Below are positions 33,104-43,176 of a stretch of DNA of 64,000 nucleotides, in pieces. This DNA is from Rana temporaria (lineage: Eukaryota > Chordata > Amphibia > Anura > Ranidae), in the NCBI RefSeq assembly GCF_905171775.1, contig NC_053492.1:63263355-63327354 (forward strand), in the 5' to 3' direction. Both the position numbers and the translations under genes were made by a program. The notes under the pieces were generated by a model. That model did not search any database. It was not told where the DNA came from and saw only the letters and a list, made by a program, of their open reading frames with translations. How positions within the stretch are numbered: the stretch's first letter is position 1; each line of letters opens with the position of its first letter.

Positions 33104-33297
33104 TTAATGTAATCTGATGGCGCTCGTCCTGCCCCCTCCCTGTCCCCTCCAGGGCAGCACCGATAAATACGGTATATGGGGGCCACAAACAATATATATC
33201 CAAATCCCCAGGGGAGCCATATTAAATCAACAGGGGGGCCGCATTTGGCCCGCGGGCCGGACTTTGGACATGCCTGGTGTAAGGCATGATCAAATCC

Positions 33298-33761
33298 TTA
33301 TGCCGCGTACACACGGTCGTTTTTCATCATGTTTTTCCAACTTCATCATTAAAAAACATCATTTTTGAAAAATGATGAACAAAGCGCGGTGACGTACAAC
33401 ACGTACGACGGCTCTCTAAAGGGAAAGTTCTATTTGCCTTTGGGCTGTTTTTAGCTGATTCCTTGTTAGTAAAAGACGATTTGCGCTTTTTTGTCTGTTA
33501 CAGTGTGATGAATGTGCTTACTCCATTATGAATAGTAGTTATACCTGAACGAGCGCTCCCATCTCATAACTTGCTTCTGGGCATGCGCGGGTTTAAAACG
33601 TTGTTTTTGCCCACACGCGATCATTTTTAACAACACGAAAAACTACATTTTTAAGAAGCCGAAAAATAATGTGAAGCCCACACACGATCATTTTAAATGA
33701 CGTTTTTAAAAACTGCGTTTTTTTATTCATGCCGAAAAATGATCGTTTGTACGCAGCATAA
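33298..33761. mobile_element. Foldback MITE, TGCCGCGTACACACG family
   Basis: TTATGCCGCGTACACACGG start and GTTTGTACGCAGCATAA end. The inside has CATCATTTTTGAAAAATGATG palindromes and AAAGCGCGGTGACGTACAAC, the latter shared with the copy at 43348. Confidence 0.85.
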
Positions 33762-33819
33762 GTCTTCATCGCTTTCTGGAACCCTGGTAGGGAGATTTTC
33801 CCTGATTTTCCCTGATGCC

Positions 33820-33990
33820 AGAATTTACAAAGTGGTTTTCAACAAACAATATGGCATAAAGAGTTGTTGAGCAAGTCCAGTCAAAACAAATTTGTACAGT
33901 TTGGGTGTAAGGCACGATCCAATCCTGTTTCCTCCCCGCTTTCTGGGACCCTGGTAGGGAGATTTTCCCAGACCCCAGACGGGCTGTGAT
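33820..33990. repeat. Duplicated host unit, copy 2 (intact)
   Basis: Contains ACAAAGTGGTTTTCAACAAACAATATG, TTTGGGTGTAAGGCACGATC and CTGGGACCCTGGTAGGGAGA, all found once more in the interrupted copy (31220-31303, 33277-33297, 33762-33800). Unit length is about 150-160 bp. Confidence 0.7.
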
Positions 33991-34137
33991 GGGTTGAACT
34001 TGATTTTTGAGACACACTCCTAATGTTAACTGCCTGAGTAGTGGTCAGAATGCCACACTTAAAATCATGGTACTGGCACTGTCAAGTGGAGTTAGCCATA
34101 GTTCAAAGAACCCCTTGCAGTGTGAGTGCAGTGTGGC

Positions 34138-34655
34138 TGTGTACTGGATGGGGGATGTATAATGGATGGGGGGATGTATAATGGATGGGGGGATGTATAA
34201 TGGATTGGGGGATGTATAATGGATGGGGGGATGTATAATGGATTGGGGGGATGTATAATGGATGGGGGGATGTGTACTGGATGGGGGGATGTATAATGGA
34301 TGGGGGGATGTGTACTGGATGGGGGGGATGTATAATGGATGGGGGATGTGTACTGGATGGGGGGGGATGTATAATGGATGGGGGGATGTGTACTGGATGG
34401 GGGATGTATAATGGATGGGGAGGCTGTGTACTGGATGGGGGGGATATATAGTGGATGTGGGGGAATGTATAGTGCAGGGGGGCTGTGTACTGGATAGGGG
34501 GATGTGTACTGGATGAGGGGCTGTGTACTGGATGGGGGATGTATAATGGACAGGGGCTGTATACTGGGGAGGGGGGCTGTATAATGGATGGGGATGTATA
34601 ATGGATAGGGGGATGTGTACTTGATGGGGGGGATGTGTACTGGGGAGAAGGCTGT
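34138..34655. repeat. G-rich minisatellite
   Basis: About 28 units of roughly 18 bp based on GGATGGGGGGATGTATAAT, with TATAAT/TGTACT alternation. The Met-Cys-Thr-Gly-Trp open frame across it is an artefact. The plus strand is strongly G-rich, with runs of 4-7 G. Confidence 0.95.
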
Positions 34656-34740
34656 GAATTTTTTTTCCCTTAAACCCCCCTCTTAAAATTAGCGTGCGTG
34701 TTATAAGCCTGTGCGTGTTATACGCCGATAAATACGGTAT

Positions 34741-34896
34741 TTAAGCAACAGACAGCATGGATTCATGAAAGACAGAAGTTGTCAGACAAACCTGATTTCT
34801 TTTTATGAAGAAGTAAGTAAAACCTTGGACAGAGGGGTGGCAATGGAGGTGGTATACCTGGATTTTGCAAAAGCGTTCGATACAATTCCCCACACA
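34741..34896 (+). pseudogene. CR1-type LINE RT, upstream piece
   Basis: Encodes SNRQHGFMKDRSCQTNLISF and then MEVVYLDFAKAFDTIPH, the CR1 RT region that includes motif A and its catalytic Asp. The frame is cut at 34896 by an L2-type insertion and resumes at 35787. Upstream it begins abruptly at the minisatellite, so the 5' end (endonuclease and RT start) is lost. Confidence 0.85.
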
Positions 34897-35780
34897 GGAT
34901 CATCATCTCAGATTAGAGAAATGTCTCTCTTCAATAGAAAACTGGATGACTAAGAGTTATCTCAAACTCAATAGTGCTAAAACAGAACTCTTTATCTTCG
35001 ATGCCAGTCGGAAGAAACCACCGACAACAAACTGGACACCGTCTCCCATCCTGGGACAAATCATCGCCCCTAGCTCCAAAGTCAAAAGCCTGGGAGTCAC
35101 GTTTGACACCTTCATGACAATGGACGCACAAATAGGGTCAGTAGTCAGCGGGGCGCACCATTTGATGCGCCTACTACGCAGACTTATTCCATTTATCCCC
35201 AAAGAAGACGTAGCAGTCGTGGTGGGATCTATCGTGAATTCCAGACTGGACTATGCAAATGCCCTTTACCTCGGGCTACCCAAGTACCAAATCGCTCGTC
35301 TTCAAGTCGTACAGAATACGGCCGCTAGACTGGTGACTGGGAAAAAATCTTGGGAATCAATCTCACCTTCACTGAGATCCCTTCACTGGCTGCCAGTGAA
35401 AGACAGAATTGCATTCAAAGCACTCTGCCTGACACATAAGTGCATCCATGGGAAGGCTCCTAGATATCTATGCGACAAGATCAAACCGCACAATTGCAAC
35501 CGCATTCTGCGATCCACCGACCAAAATCTGGTCAAGGTTCCTAAAACCAAATACAAGTCCAAAGGAGAAAGAAGGTTTGCTTTCCAGGGCCCCAGGCTTT
35601 GGAATGCTTTACCAACCAGCATTCGGTTGGAGCAAAACCACCTGTCTTTCAGAAGGCAGATCAAAACCCTGCTTTTCTGAAAGGCATGAGACACAAACAA
35701 CAAGCGCCCAGAGGCGATTCAGTTCGCATGTGCCGCGCTATATAAGTTTTTCATTCATTTCATTCATTCATTCATTCATT
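34897..35780 (+). mobile_element. 5'-truncated L2-type LINE inserted in CR1
   Basis: Bounded by CACACA on both sides (34891-34896 and 35781-35786), a short target-site duplication. It ends in an (ATTC)n tail after GCGCTATATAAG, a terminal microsatellite being a usual L2 3' end. Confidence 0.8.
34898..35680 (+). pseudogene. L2-type RT, C-terminal ~260 residues
   Basis: An open frame in the L2 LINE with the post-catalytic RT/thumb and C-terminal segments: WMTKSYLKLNSAKTELFIF, KSLGVTFD, SRLDYANALYLGLPK, LRSLHWLPVKDRIAFKALCL and FQGPRLWNALPTSIR. These fit the L2 lineage of CR1-related LINEs. The catalytic RT core and the endonuclease lie upstream and are missing, so it cannot function. It has no internal stop, so the insertion is probably fairly young. 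Confidence 0.85.
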
Positions 35781-35786
35781 CACACA

Positions 35787-36819
35787 CGCCTCATGTGTAA
35801 GGTAAAGTCTACAGGATTGGAAATATCAGTTTGTAAATGGATAGAAAACTGGCTAAAAGACAGAATTCAGAGAGTTGTGGTTAATGATTCTTACTCTGAA
35901 TGGTCTAAGGTTATTATCAGTGGTGTATCCCAAGGTTTAGTGTCGGGACCCTTACTTTTTAATATCTTTATAAATGATATTGGGTCTGAGATCAAAAGTA
36001 ACATTTCTGTCTTTGCAGATGACACCAAGCTATGCAGTGGAATAACGTCCTTAGATGATGTCTCCAATTTACAAGCTGACCTCAATGCTCTGTCTAATTG
36101 GGCGACTAAGATGAGGTTTAATGTTGACAAATGTAAAGATATGCACTTGGGGGCTAAGAATATGCATGCGTCATACATACTAGGGGGAGTAAAACTGGAG
36201 GGATCCGTAGTGGAGAAGGATCTGGGGGTTTTGGTAGATCATAAGCTCAATAATGGCATGCAATGCCAAGCTGCGGTTTCCAAAGCGAGCAAAGTCCTTT
36301 CTTGTAATAAGAGAGGTATGGACTCCAGAGAGAGAGATATAATTTTGCCCCTGTATAAATCATTAGTAAGACCTCATCTGGAATATGAAGTTCAGTTTTG
36401 GGCACCAGTTCTCAAGAAGGATATTGGGGAACTAGAGAAAGTGCAGAGAAGGGCAACCAAACTGATAAGAGGCATGGAGGAGCTCAGCTATGAGGAAAGA
36501 TTAGAGGAACTGAATTTATTCACTCTTGAGAAGAGGAGAATAAGGGGAGATATAATCAACATGTACAAATATATAAGGGGTCCATATAGTGAACTTGGTG
36601 TTGAGTTATTCACTTTACGGTCAACACAAAGGACAAGGGGGCACTCTTTACGTCTAGAGGAAAAGAGATTTCACCTCCAAATATGGAAAGGTTTCTTCAC
36701 AGTAAGCTGTGAAAATGTGGAATGGACTCCCTGCAGAGGTGGTTCTGGCCAGCTCAGTAAAGTGCTTTAAGAAAGGCCTGGATACTTTCCTAGATGTACA
36801 TAATATAACTGGGTACTAA
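35787..36819 (+). pseudogene. CR1-type LINE RT, downstream piece (one frameshift)
   Basis: Continues the CR1 frame: WIENWLKDRIQRVVVNDSYS, then GVSQGLVSGPLLFNIFIND (CR1 normally has GVPQGSVLGPLLF, so two key positions have changed), the catalytic VFADDTKL near 36012, and the C-terminal LEKVQRRATKLIRGME and YEERLEELNLFTLEKRR. Near 36705 the frame shifts; MWNGLPAEVVLASSVKCFK and the terminal HNITGY-stop are read in another frame and end at 36819. The RT was split by the L2 insertion after its own integration. Confidence 0.9.
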
Positions 36820-37066
36820 CATTTATAGGTAAAGTTGATCAGAGGAAAATCCGATTGCCTCTCGGGGGATCAGGAGGGAATTTTTTCCCCTGCTGTAACA
36901 AATTGAATCTCATGCTCTGCTGGGTTTTTTGCCTTCCTCTGGATCAACTGTGGGTATAGAATTGGGTAAATGTGATTGTACGATATTATTATTATTATTT
37001 TATTTCTTATGGTTGAACTTGATGGGCTTGTGTCTTTTTTCAACCTGACTAACTATGTAACTATAA
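36820..37066 (+). other. CR1 3' untranslated region
   Basis: Contains CTCGGGGGATCAGGAGGGAA and the terminal words GGTTGAACTTGATGGGCTTGTG and TTTTTTCAACCTGACTAACTATG, also present in reverse at 46492-46862. Confidence 0.8.
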
Positions 37067-37181
37067 CTATTAAAGTGTTTTATTACTGCACTTAGAAGCG
37101 CCTTCTTCTTTGCTTTGTTTTTCCTATAGAGTGTGCTTCCCTCTTCTGAAGTGCTGCTGTGGTGCATTAATCACATCTTAA

Positions 37182-37588
37182 AGCAGGGTTCCACATGCGA
37201 TTTTTTTTTTAAAAGTCAGCAGCTACAAACACTGTAGCTGCTGACTTTTAATAAAGACACTTACCTGTCCTAGGTGCCTGTGATGTCGGCCCCACCTTGA
37301 TCACTCGATCACTCAAACCTGGAAGCTCCCGACACCGCCATTCTTACTAAGGGAAACAGGCAGTGGAGCCTTCGGGCTTCACTGCCCGTCTCCTACTGCA
37401 CATGCGCGTGTCTCGCAGCGTTTTTGTGAATGGGCGCGCCCAATTCCCCAGAAGACAATGTGGTGAGGACGAGGAAGAAGACCTGCCGCGGTATGGGAAG
37501 AGACAGATTAGGAACTTCCGCATAGCAACCGCCATTTCTGGTAAGTAAAAAAACATTTCTTTTCAATTTTTTGAAAGTGGAACTCCAC
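37182..37588. mobile_element. TTAA-flanked MITE, GAGTTCCAC family, copy 2
   Basis: TTAA (37178-37181), AGCAGGGTTCCACAT start, GTGGAACTCCACT end, TTAA (37589-37592). Carries the AAAAGTCAGCAGCTAC hairpin and ACACTTACCTGTCC. Confidence 0.75.
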
Positions 37589-37592
37589 TTTA

Positions 37593-38546
37593 AGAGGTAA
37601 TTAAGTACTGTTTGGTAAAGTGTGTTATTCACAGTGTCCTATTCTCTACACTCCACAAAAGGTAAGGCTTGAGGTGTCTTTGTTCTTTAGGTTCAGATGG
37701 CTGAAAGTAATGCCACCCCACTAGAAAGAAACTATTCCGGAGACAGTCAGCACATTGTCTTCCGGGACTGGGGCTTACACTAAAGCTGCTTGCTCTTGCG
37801 GTTGCCAGTGGCCTGCATATTGGATGCAGCATTGGAAGGTCCAGTGCCTGGTGACCAGGACTGCTGATAAGCCAGTACAGCCATAACCCATCAGTTCAAA
37901 AGGGAGGCCCAGGAACCTGCTGAGCAGGAGGGCCGGCTGTACTGACTTGTTCCTGACACCTCTTGTGGCTCCCCCTGCAGTAATGCCAGCTTTTCCTTCT
38001 CTCCCTCTATGGCTGTACAGCAGGGGGATTGGTTTTAGTATCTGTTCCTCACCCCCTTTTCCATCACTCAGATCATCACCATTTCTCTGCTATTCGGGCC
38101 CCCCCTTTCACCTGCTATCCGGGCCTCTCTGGGTGCCCTTTGCCTCACAGCACTGCTGACTTCCCACCTCTTCCCTCCCTCCTGCTGGCAGATGAGGGCA
38201 CACATGGGAGTCGTTTCAGGATAGGGACCTGATTCACAGAACCTTACTTATTAACTCAATACAGTTTTATCTTTGAGATTTAGCAGGGGTTTGTTGTGTT
38301 TGTGTTCACTAATAATGGTTTTAGAGTAGTTTTAGTAAAAATTTTAGTTGATATTTTTTGGGGGGGAGAAGGGCCCTGTCAGGCAGCCTGTACAGGGCCT
38401 CATGATTTTTAACAGCAGCCCTGCTGGTGACATGCCTGGTTACTGCAGTCCCATCAGGCATGGTCCTTGAGAGCCCTGGATGGTGGGATACTTGAATATA
38501 TATCCTCTTGGTGTGTCCAGGAGTCTAGGGCATGATATGATCCCAA
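37593..38546. other. Unassigned non-coding interval
   Basis: About 950 bp, C+T-rich in parts (37940-38210). No gene or element end recognised. Confidence 0.4.
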
Positions 38547-39286
38547 GAGATTGTGGAAAATGGAGCTAAAGTAGCCATGCCCCTCACTGAGGAAAGCATG
38601 CAAGGGGACACACTGCTACAGTTCTTTCACTCCTTCTTTGCCATGTTTCAGCTACCGAGGCAGGACCTGCAGCCTCCTTGTGCACCCCACCCCCAGTCAG
38701 TTACCAGCCCCGCACTTACCCCATCTATGACGTGCAGGCAGCGCTTCGCGACAGGCATCAGCTTCCCCTGCGTCTCCTTTTCGGTATCATGGTGGCCATG
38801 CGTCTTCTCCCTCCTCCTAGGCCAATAGGATCGCTTCTCCTTATGGCCAATCAGAAAACGGGTCTCAAGACTTCCTGATTGGCCGGGAGGAAAATCATTT
38901 TGACAATAGCGAATATTCATTTGTTATTGTCACACACCTGGGTGGGCTCAGGGAGCAGTGCTCTCTGAGCCCCCGAGCCCACCCTTTTTTGAAGCCTATT
39001 AGAGTCTCTGGCAATAATCACATGATTCAAAAATAAATAAAGAAAACCACACTGGAATCCATGCGTCCATGTAGATTAGGGGGTCGGACGCATGGATAAG
39101 GGGGCGGCGCCCCTGCATTAAGGCCCGCCACTGGTGCAGGCTTTTCCTTAGCTGGGAGAAGTAGTTAATCAGTTCAGTACCAGCCTGTATACCCCTGTAT
39201 TACTGGATGTTGTGTTTGACTGACAAATACTTAATTTTCATTTGGTGATTTTTAATAACCACTGGGTTTTAAAAAATAAAACAGTT
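38547..39286. repeat. Left arm of a 740-bp inverted repeat
   Basis: Complement of 39619-40358 with only one or two differences that I noticed (for example GGTATCATGG against CCATGATGCC). It contains a hAT terminus in reverse (CCCGCCACTG ending at 39133), followed inward by about 150 bp of ordinary DNA, so the duplicated unit is larger than one transposon. Confidence 0.95.
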
Positions 39287-39618
39287 ATGAGGATGGATGA
39301 GGATGGATCCCCTATCCATCCTCATATTCTAGGTTCAGATTCAGAATACTTTAATAAACCCAAAGGGAAATTATGTGATCTGTACATTAACCCCTTCACC
39401 TCCTCCTACCCTTGTGCATAACCTATAATGTTGCTGATTCTAGAGAACCATTCTGAAGATCCATGAATTAATCAACTCAATACCGGCATGTTCTTAATTT
39501 CTCAAAAAAACTGAGATCACCATGTGGTGTCTATCCTTCCAAAAAAATAGTTCTTTGGAGGTGTTCACACTTCTTTGCCATTTTTTATTTGCTATGTTTG
39601 ATAGAAGAAAGAAAGGGC
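39287..39618. other. Spacer of the large inverted repeat
   Basis: 332 bp of unique DNA. Just inside the left arm it has a small hairpin, ATGAGGATGGAT...ATCCATCCTCAT. No coding sequence. Confidence 0.8.
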
Positions 39619-40358
39619 AACTGTTTTATTTTTTAAAACCCAGTGGTTATTAAAAATCACCAAATGAAAATTAAGTATTTGTCAGTCAAACACAACATCC
39701 AGTAATACAGGGGTATACAGGCTGGTACTGAACTGATTAACTACTTCTCCCAGCTAAGGAAAAGCCTGCACCAGTGGCGGGCCTTAATGCAGGGGCGCCG
39801 CCCCCTTATCCATGCGTCCGACCCCCTAATCTACATGGACGCATGGATTCCAGTGTGGTTTTCTTTATTTATTTTTGAATCATGTGATTATTGCCAGAGA
39901 CTCTAATAGGCTTCAAAAAAGGGTGGGCTCGGGGGCTCAGAGAGCACTGCTCCCTGAGCCCACCCAGGTGTGTGACAATAACAAATGAATATTCGCTATT
40001 GTCAAAATGATTTTCCTCCCGGCCAATCAGGAAGTCTTGAGACCCGTTTTCTGATTGGCCATAAGGAGAAGCGATCCTATTGGCCTAGGAGGAGGGAGAA
40101 GACGCATGGCCACCATGATGCCGAAAAGGAGACGCAGGGGAAGCTGATGCCTGTCGCGAAGCGCTGCCTGCACGTCATAGATGGGGTAAGTGCGGGGCTG
40201 GTAACTGACTGGGGGTGGGGTGCACAAGGAGGCTGCAGGTCCTGCCTCGGTAGCTGAAACATGGCAAAGAAGGAGTGAAAGAACTGTAGCAGTGTGTCCC
40301 CTTGCATGCTTTCCTCAGTGAGGGGCATGGCTACTTTAGCTCCATTTTCCACAATCTC
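39619..40358. repeat. Right arm of a 740-bp inverted repeat
   Basis: Mirror of the left arm, with the hAT terminus CAGTGGCGGGCC starting at 39772. The 90-residue open frame at 39985-40257 and its antisense partner occur in both arms and are not supported as genes. Confidence 0.95.
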
Positions 40359-40831
40359 AGTCGGCTAATGTTCATATGTGCAGGATAAGAGAGGTGCACC
40401 ACACATATGCGTTATTGGACTGCCCATGTTTCTGTGCAGAGAGCGTGCTTGCTGTATGCTCCCAGCACTGAGTCTGAGACTGAACTGTGAAAAACAGCTC
40501 TTGGTCCCTTCTAACGTCTGGTAGCTGGCAGGACCGGCGTCCAATCCAGTCACCACCATGATGGCCAAATACTGCGGTCCTTCCTTCAATCGATCCTCCC
40601 CCACCTCAAATCTACTGCTATTTGTACTCACAACAGTTGTTCAATCATTAGATTCTCCTTTCTCTTTTGTAAGAGGACAAGATGGACTCTCCAATGTAAA
40701 CAGTACACTATTTACATATGTGAAAGGTGTAAATGTCCATCACAATAATCACATGGTACAGAGCGGCTCAGATAGGCTACGTACACTGTGTTTGGGAACT
40801 GATCCATCCAATGAAAGCTGTTCACAACCAC
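40359..40831. other. Unassigned non-coding interval
   Basis: No element ends or coding sequence that I can support. Confidence 0.4.
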
Positions 40832-41318
40832 TAAGGCCGGGTACTAACGAGCAAACATGTACGATGAAAGCGGTCCGTCGGACCGTTTTTACCGTACATG
40901 CCTGCCAGAGGGCTTCTGTACGATGGTTGTACTAACCATCGTACAGAAGTCCGCGCGTAAACACTACGTAGGGCGTGTCCGTGTCGTCGCCGCGACGATG
41001 ACGCGGCGATGACGCGGCGACGTGGGCGGGCCTGCCATTTAAAGGCTTCCACGCATGCGTCAAAGTCATTCGACGCATGCGAGGGACGGCGGGCGCTCGG
41101 ACATGTACGGTAGGTCTGTACTGACGACCGTACATGTCCGAGCGGGCAGGATTCCAGCGGACGGTTTTAAAACACGTCCAGGAATATTTGCCCGCTGGGA
41201 AAAGGCAAATGTTTGCTGGAATTCGGCCCGCTCGCGCCTACACACGACCGAACATGTATGCTGAAACTGGCCCGCGGACCAGTTTCAGCATACATGTTTG
41301 GTCGTGTGTACGGGGCAT
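40832..41318. mobile_element. Foldback MITE, CCGTACACACG family (diverged)
   Basis: TAAGGCCGGGTACTAACGA start and TCGTGTGTACGGGGCAT end. Inside are successive hairpins around GTACGATGGTTGTACTAACCATCGTAC, ACATGTACGG/CCGTACATGT and CTGAAACTGG/CCAGTTTCAG. Confidence 0.75.
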
Positions 41319-42129
41319 GACAGGCACACTGGCTGTATGTGGGCACTCCAGAAATAGATGTCCACTTCCCCACCATTTTTTTAGTAGCCCATGCCTTGCA
41401 AAATGACGATGCACTGCACAAGGGAGTCTTCTTGCAAGATTGGGATACTGAGCATTCTCCTAGCTCTCACTGCAAGGGTGGTGATGTTACCCTTCTCTAG
41501 GTGAAAGGTCTTGGGTGTAAGGTCTTAATAAGCTGGGGGTGGGGGGGGGGGGGGTTTACAGGTTTTATTTTTCATTTATGTCCGCATATTGGCATGGGAG
41601 ACATTTAGGAAAGAAAATAGGTGGACTTTGCATTTGTAGTGCAAGATCCACTTTAATTATATAAAAATATATTTTAAATGCCCTCTGATTATGTTCTGAA
41701 CACAGTAAAATATATTCATATTTTTTCTCTCTTGCATCTGCTGTAGGCATGCTCATGAGTTTTCCAAAACAATCTGTACGTCAGATTATTATCCATCATC
41801 ATAATTCAAAAGTTTCAGAATAATTGAATTTCTATACAGTTTAGTTTTGTCTCATTTGTATCTGTCCCCTGCAGCATGGTTATAAAAATCACACAGTTCA
41901 ATGTGCAAGAACATGCAAGTGGAAAATTAAAGCGGGCACTGAACATCTTGGCTTGTTAGAGAGGTAGGTGATGACAGATTTATTAGATGATCCACAGCAA
42001 TTGGTGCAGCATCCATCTGGGGTCTAGCCATTATGTTTGTTTTCTGTCTCATCCTATGTATTGATGTTTTTCAAATAAAAGATAAAACAAGAATCTTTGC
42101 GATGCTGGATGGTTCCAAGAATAAGCATA
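41319..42129. other. Unassigned non-coding interval
   Basis: Includes a G run near 41533-41554; otherwise no gene or repeat that I can name. Confidence 0.4.
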
Positions 42130-42149
42130 CACCTAGGTTTTTTGCATTA

Positions 42150-42249
42150 GAGAGAGCAAGAGAGGAGGGGAAGGGGAAAGTGAGAGAGAAAAGGGAAAGG
42201 AAGAGAAGGTGGGGAAAGGGAGAGAGAAGGGAAAGAGAGAAAGGGCAGT

Positions 42250-42320
<71 letters not shown>

Positions 42321-42377
42321 GGCAGAAAGAAATAGAGAGAGAGATGGAAAGAGAGATAGGGGAGAGAGAGTGGGCAA

Positions 42378-42432
<55 letters not shown>

Positions 42433-43007
42433 AAAGAGCGAAACAGGGGGAGAGACAGTGGGGAAAGGGAGAAAGAGAAAAAGGGGAGAGAGAGAGGAGG
42501 AGAGGGGGCAAAGAGAGAGGGAGGGGAATCGAGAGAGAGAGAGGGGGGGAAATAGAGAGGGGATAGGGGAAAGGGAGAAAGAGAGAGATGGGGAAAGATA
42601 GGGGAGAGGGGGAAAATAGAGAGGGGGCAGAGAGAGAAAGCAATAGGAAAAGAGAGAGGGGGTGAGAGAGAAGGGAAATGGAGAAAGAGAGAAAGGGGAG
42701 AAAGACAAAGAGAGGGGGGTGGAAGGAAAAGAGTGAGACAGAGAGTGGGGGAGGGGGAGAAAGAGAAGAGAGAGAGAGATAGGGAAAGCGAGGGGGGAGA
42801 GAATGGAGAAAGAGAGAGGGGGGAGAGAGGATGGAAGAGAGAGAGAGAAGGGCAAGAGAGAGGGGGAAGAGAGAGAAAGGGGAGGAGAGAAGAGGGCAAT
42901 AATATATTGGGACAGCAGCCCAAAATCATACCACCATAAAGCTTTACTCACTAGCAAGGACCAAGCCAAACCATGCATCCTGCACCAATTCATCAGAGAG
43001 AGAGAAT

Positions 43008-43043
<36 letters not shown>

Positions 43044-43064
43044 AGGGGACCCGGGAGAGAGAGA
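42150..43064. repeat. Purine-only (GA)n-rich tract
   Basis: About 750 bp to 42898 is almost entirely A and G on the plus strand, as (GA)n and GGGGAAA variants; after 100 bp of ordinary DNA, another GA stretch runs 43000-43064. Minus-strand open frames of up to about 335 codons rich in Ser, Leu and Pro are artefacts of the composition. Confidence 0.95.
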
Positions 43065-43176
43065 AATATGGTGGTAGAATTACAGTACATAGCACCATAG
43101 CACAAGCATCAAGAAGTACAGTATGCCTGTAATGCTCCATAGCAGGTTTGCATTAGAGCTATATACTTTATATATA

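Larger units (their letters stand above)
31304..33276. mobile_element. hAT non-autonomous element with two nested MITEs
   Basis: CAGGGGTGTCCAAACTTTTT and GGACTTTGGACATGCCTG are typical hAT ends. The 8-bp duplication GTGTAAGG is perfect (31296-31303, 33277-33284). The interior near each end carries GAGGGCCACATTTG and GGCCGCATTTGGCCCGCGGGCC. No transposase frame was found. The nested elements are at 31902-33103 and 31942-32683. Confidence 0.92.

Noticed and set aside
34251..34451. Cys/Gly/Trp-rich open frame
   Set aside because: Translation of the GGATGGGG minisatellite.
38648..40257. Identical 90-residue frames in the two palindrome arms as a conserved gene pair
   Set aside because: Identity follows from the inverted duplication; the frame crosses a hAT fragment and has antisense frames of similar length.
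42133..43140. 335-codon Ser/Leu/Pro-rich minus-strand open frame
   Set aside because: Results from the purine-only tract, which has no stop codons on the complementary strand; not a protein gene.
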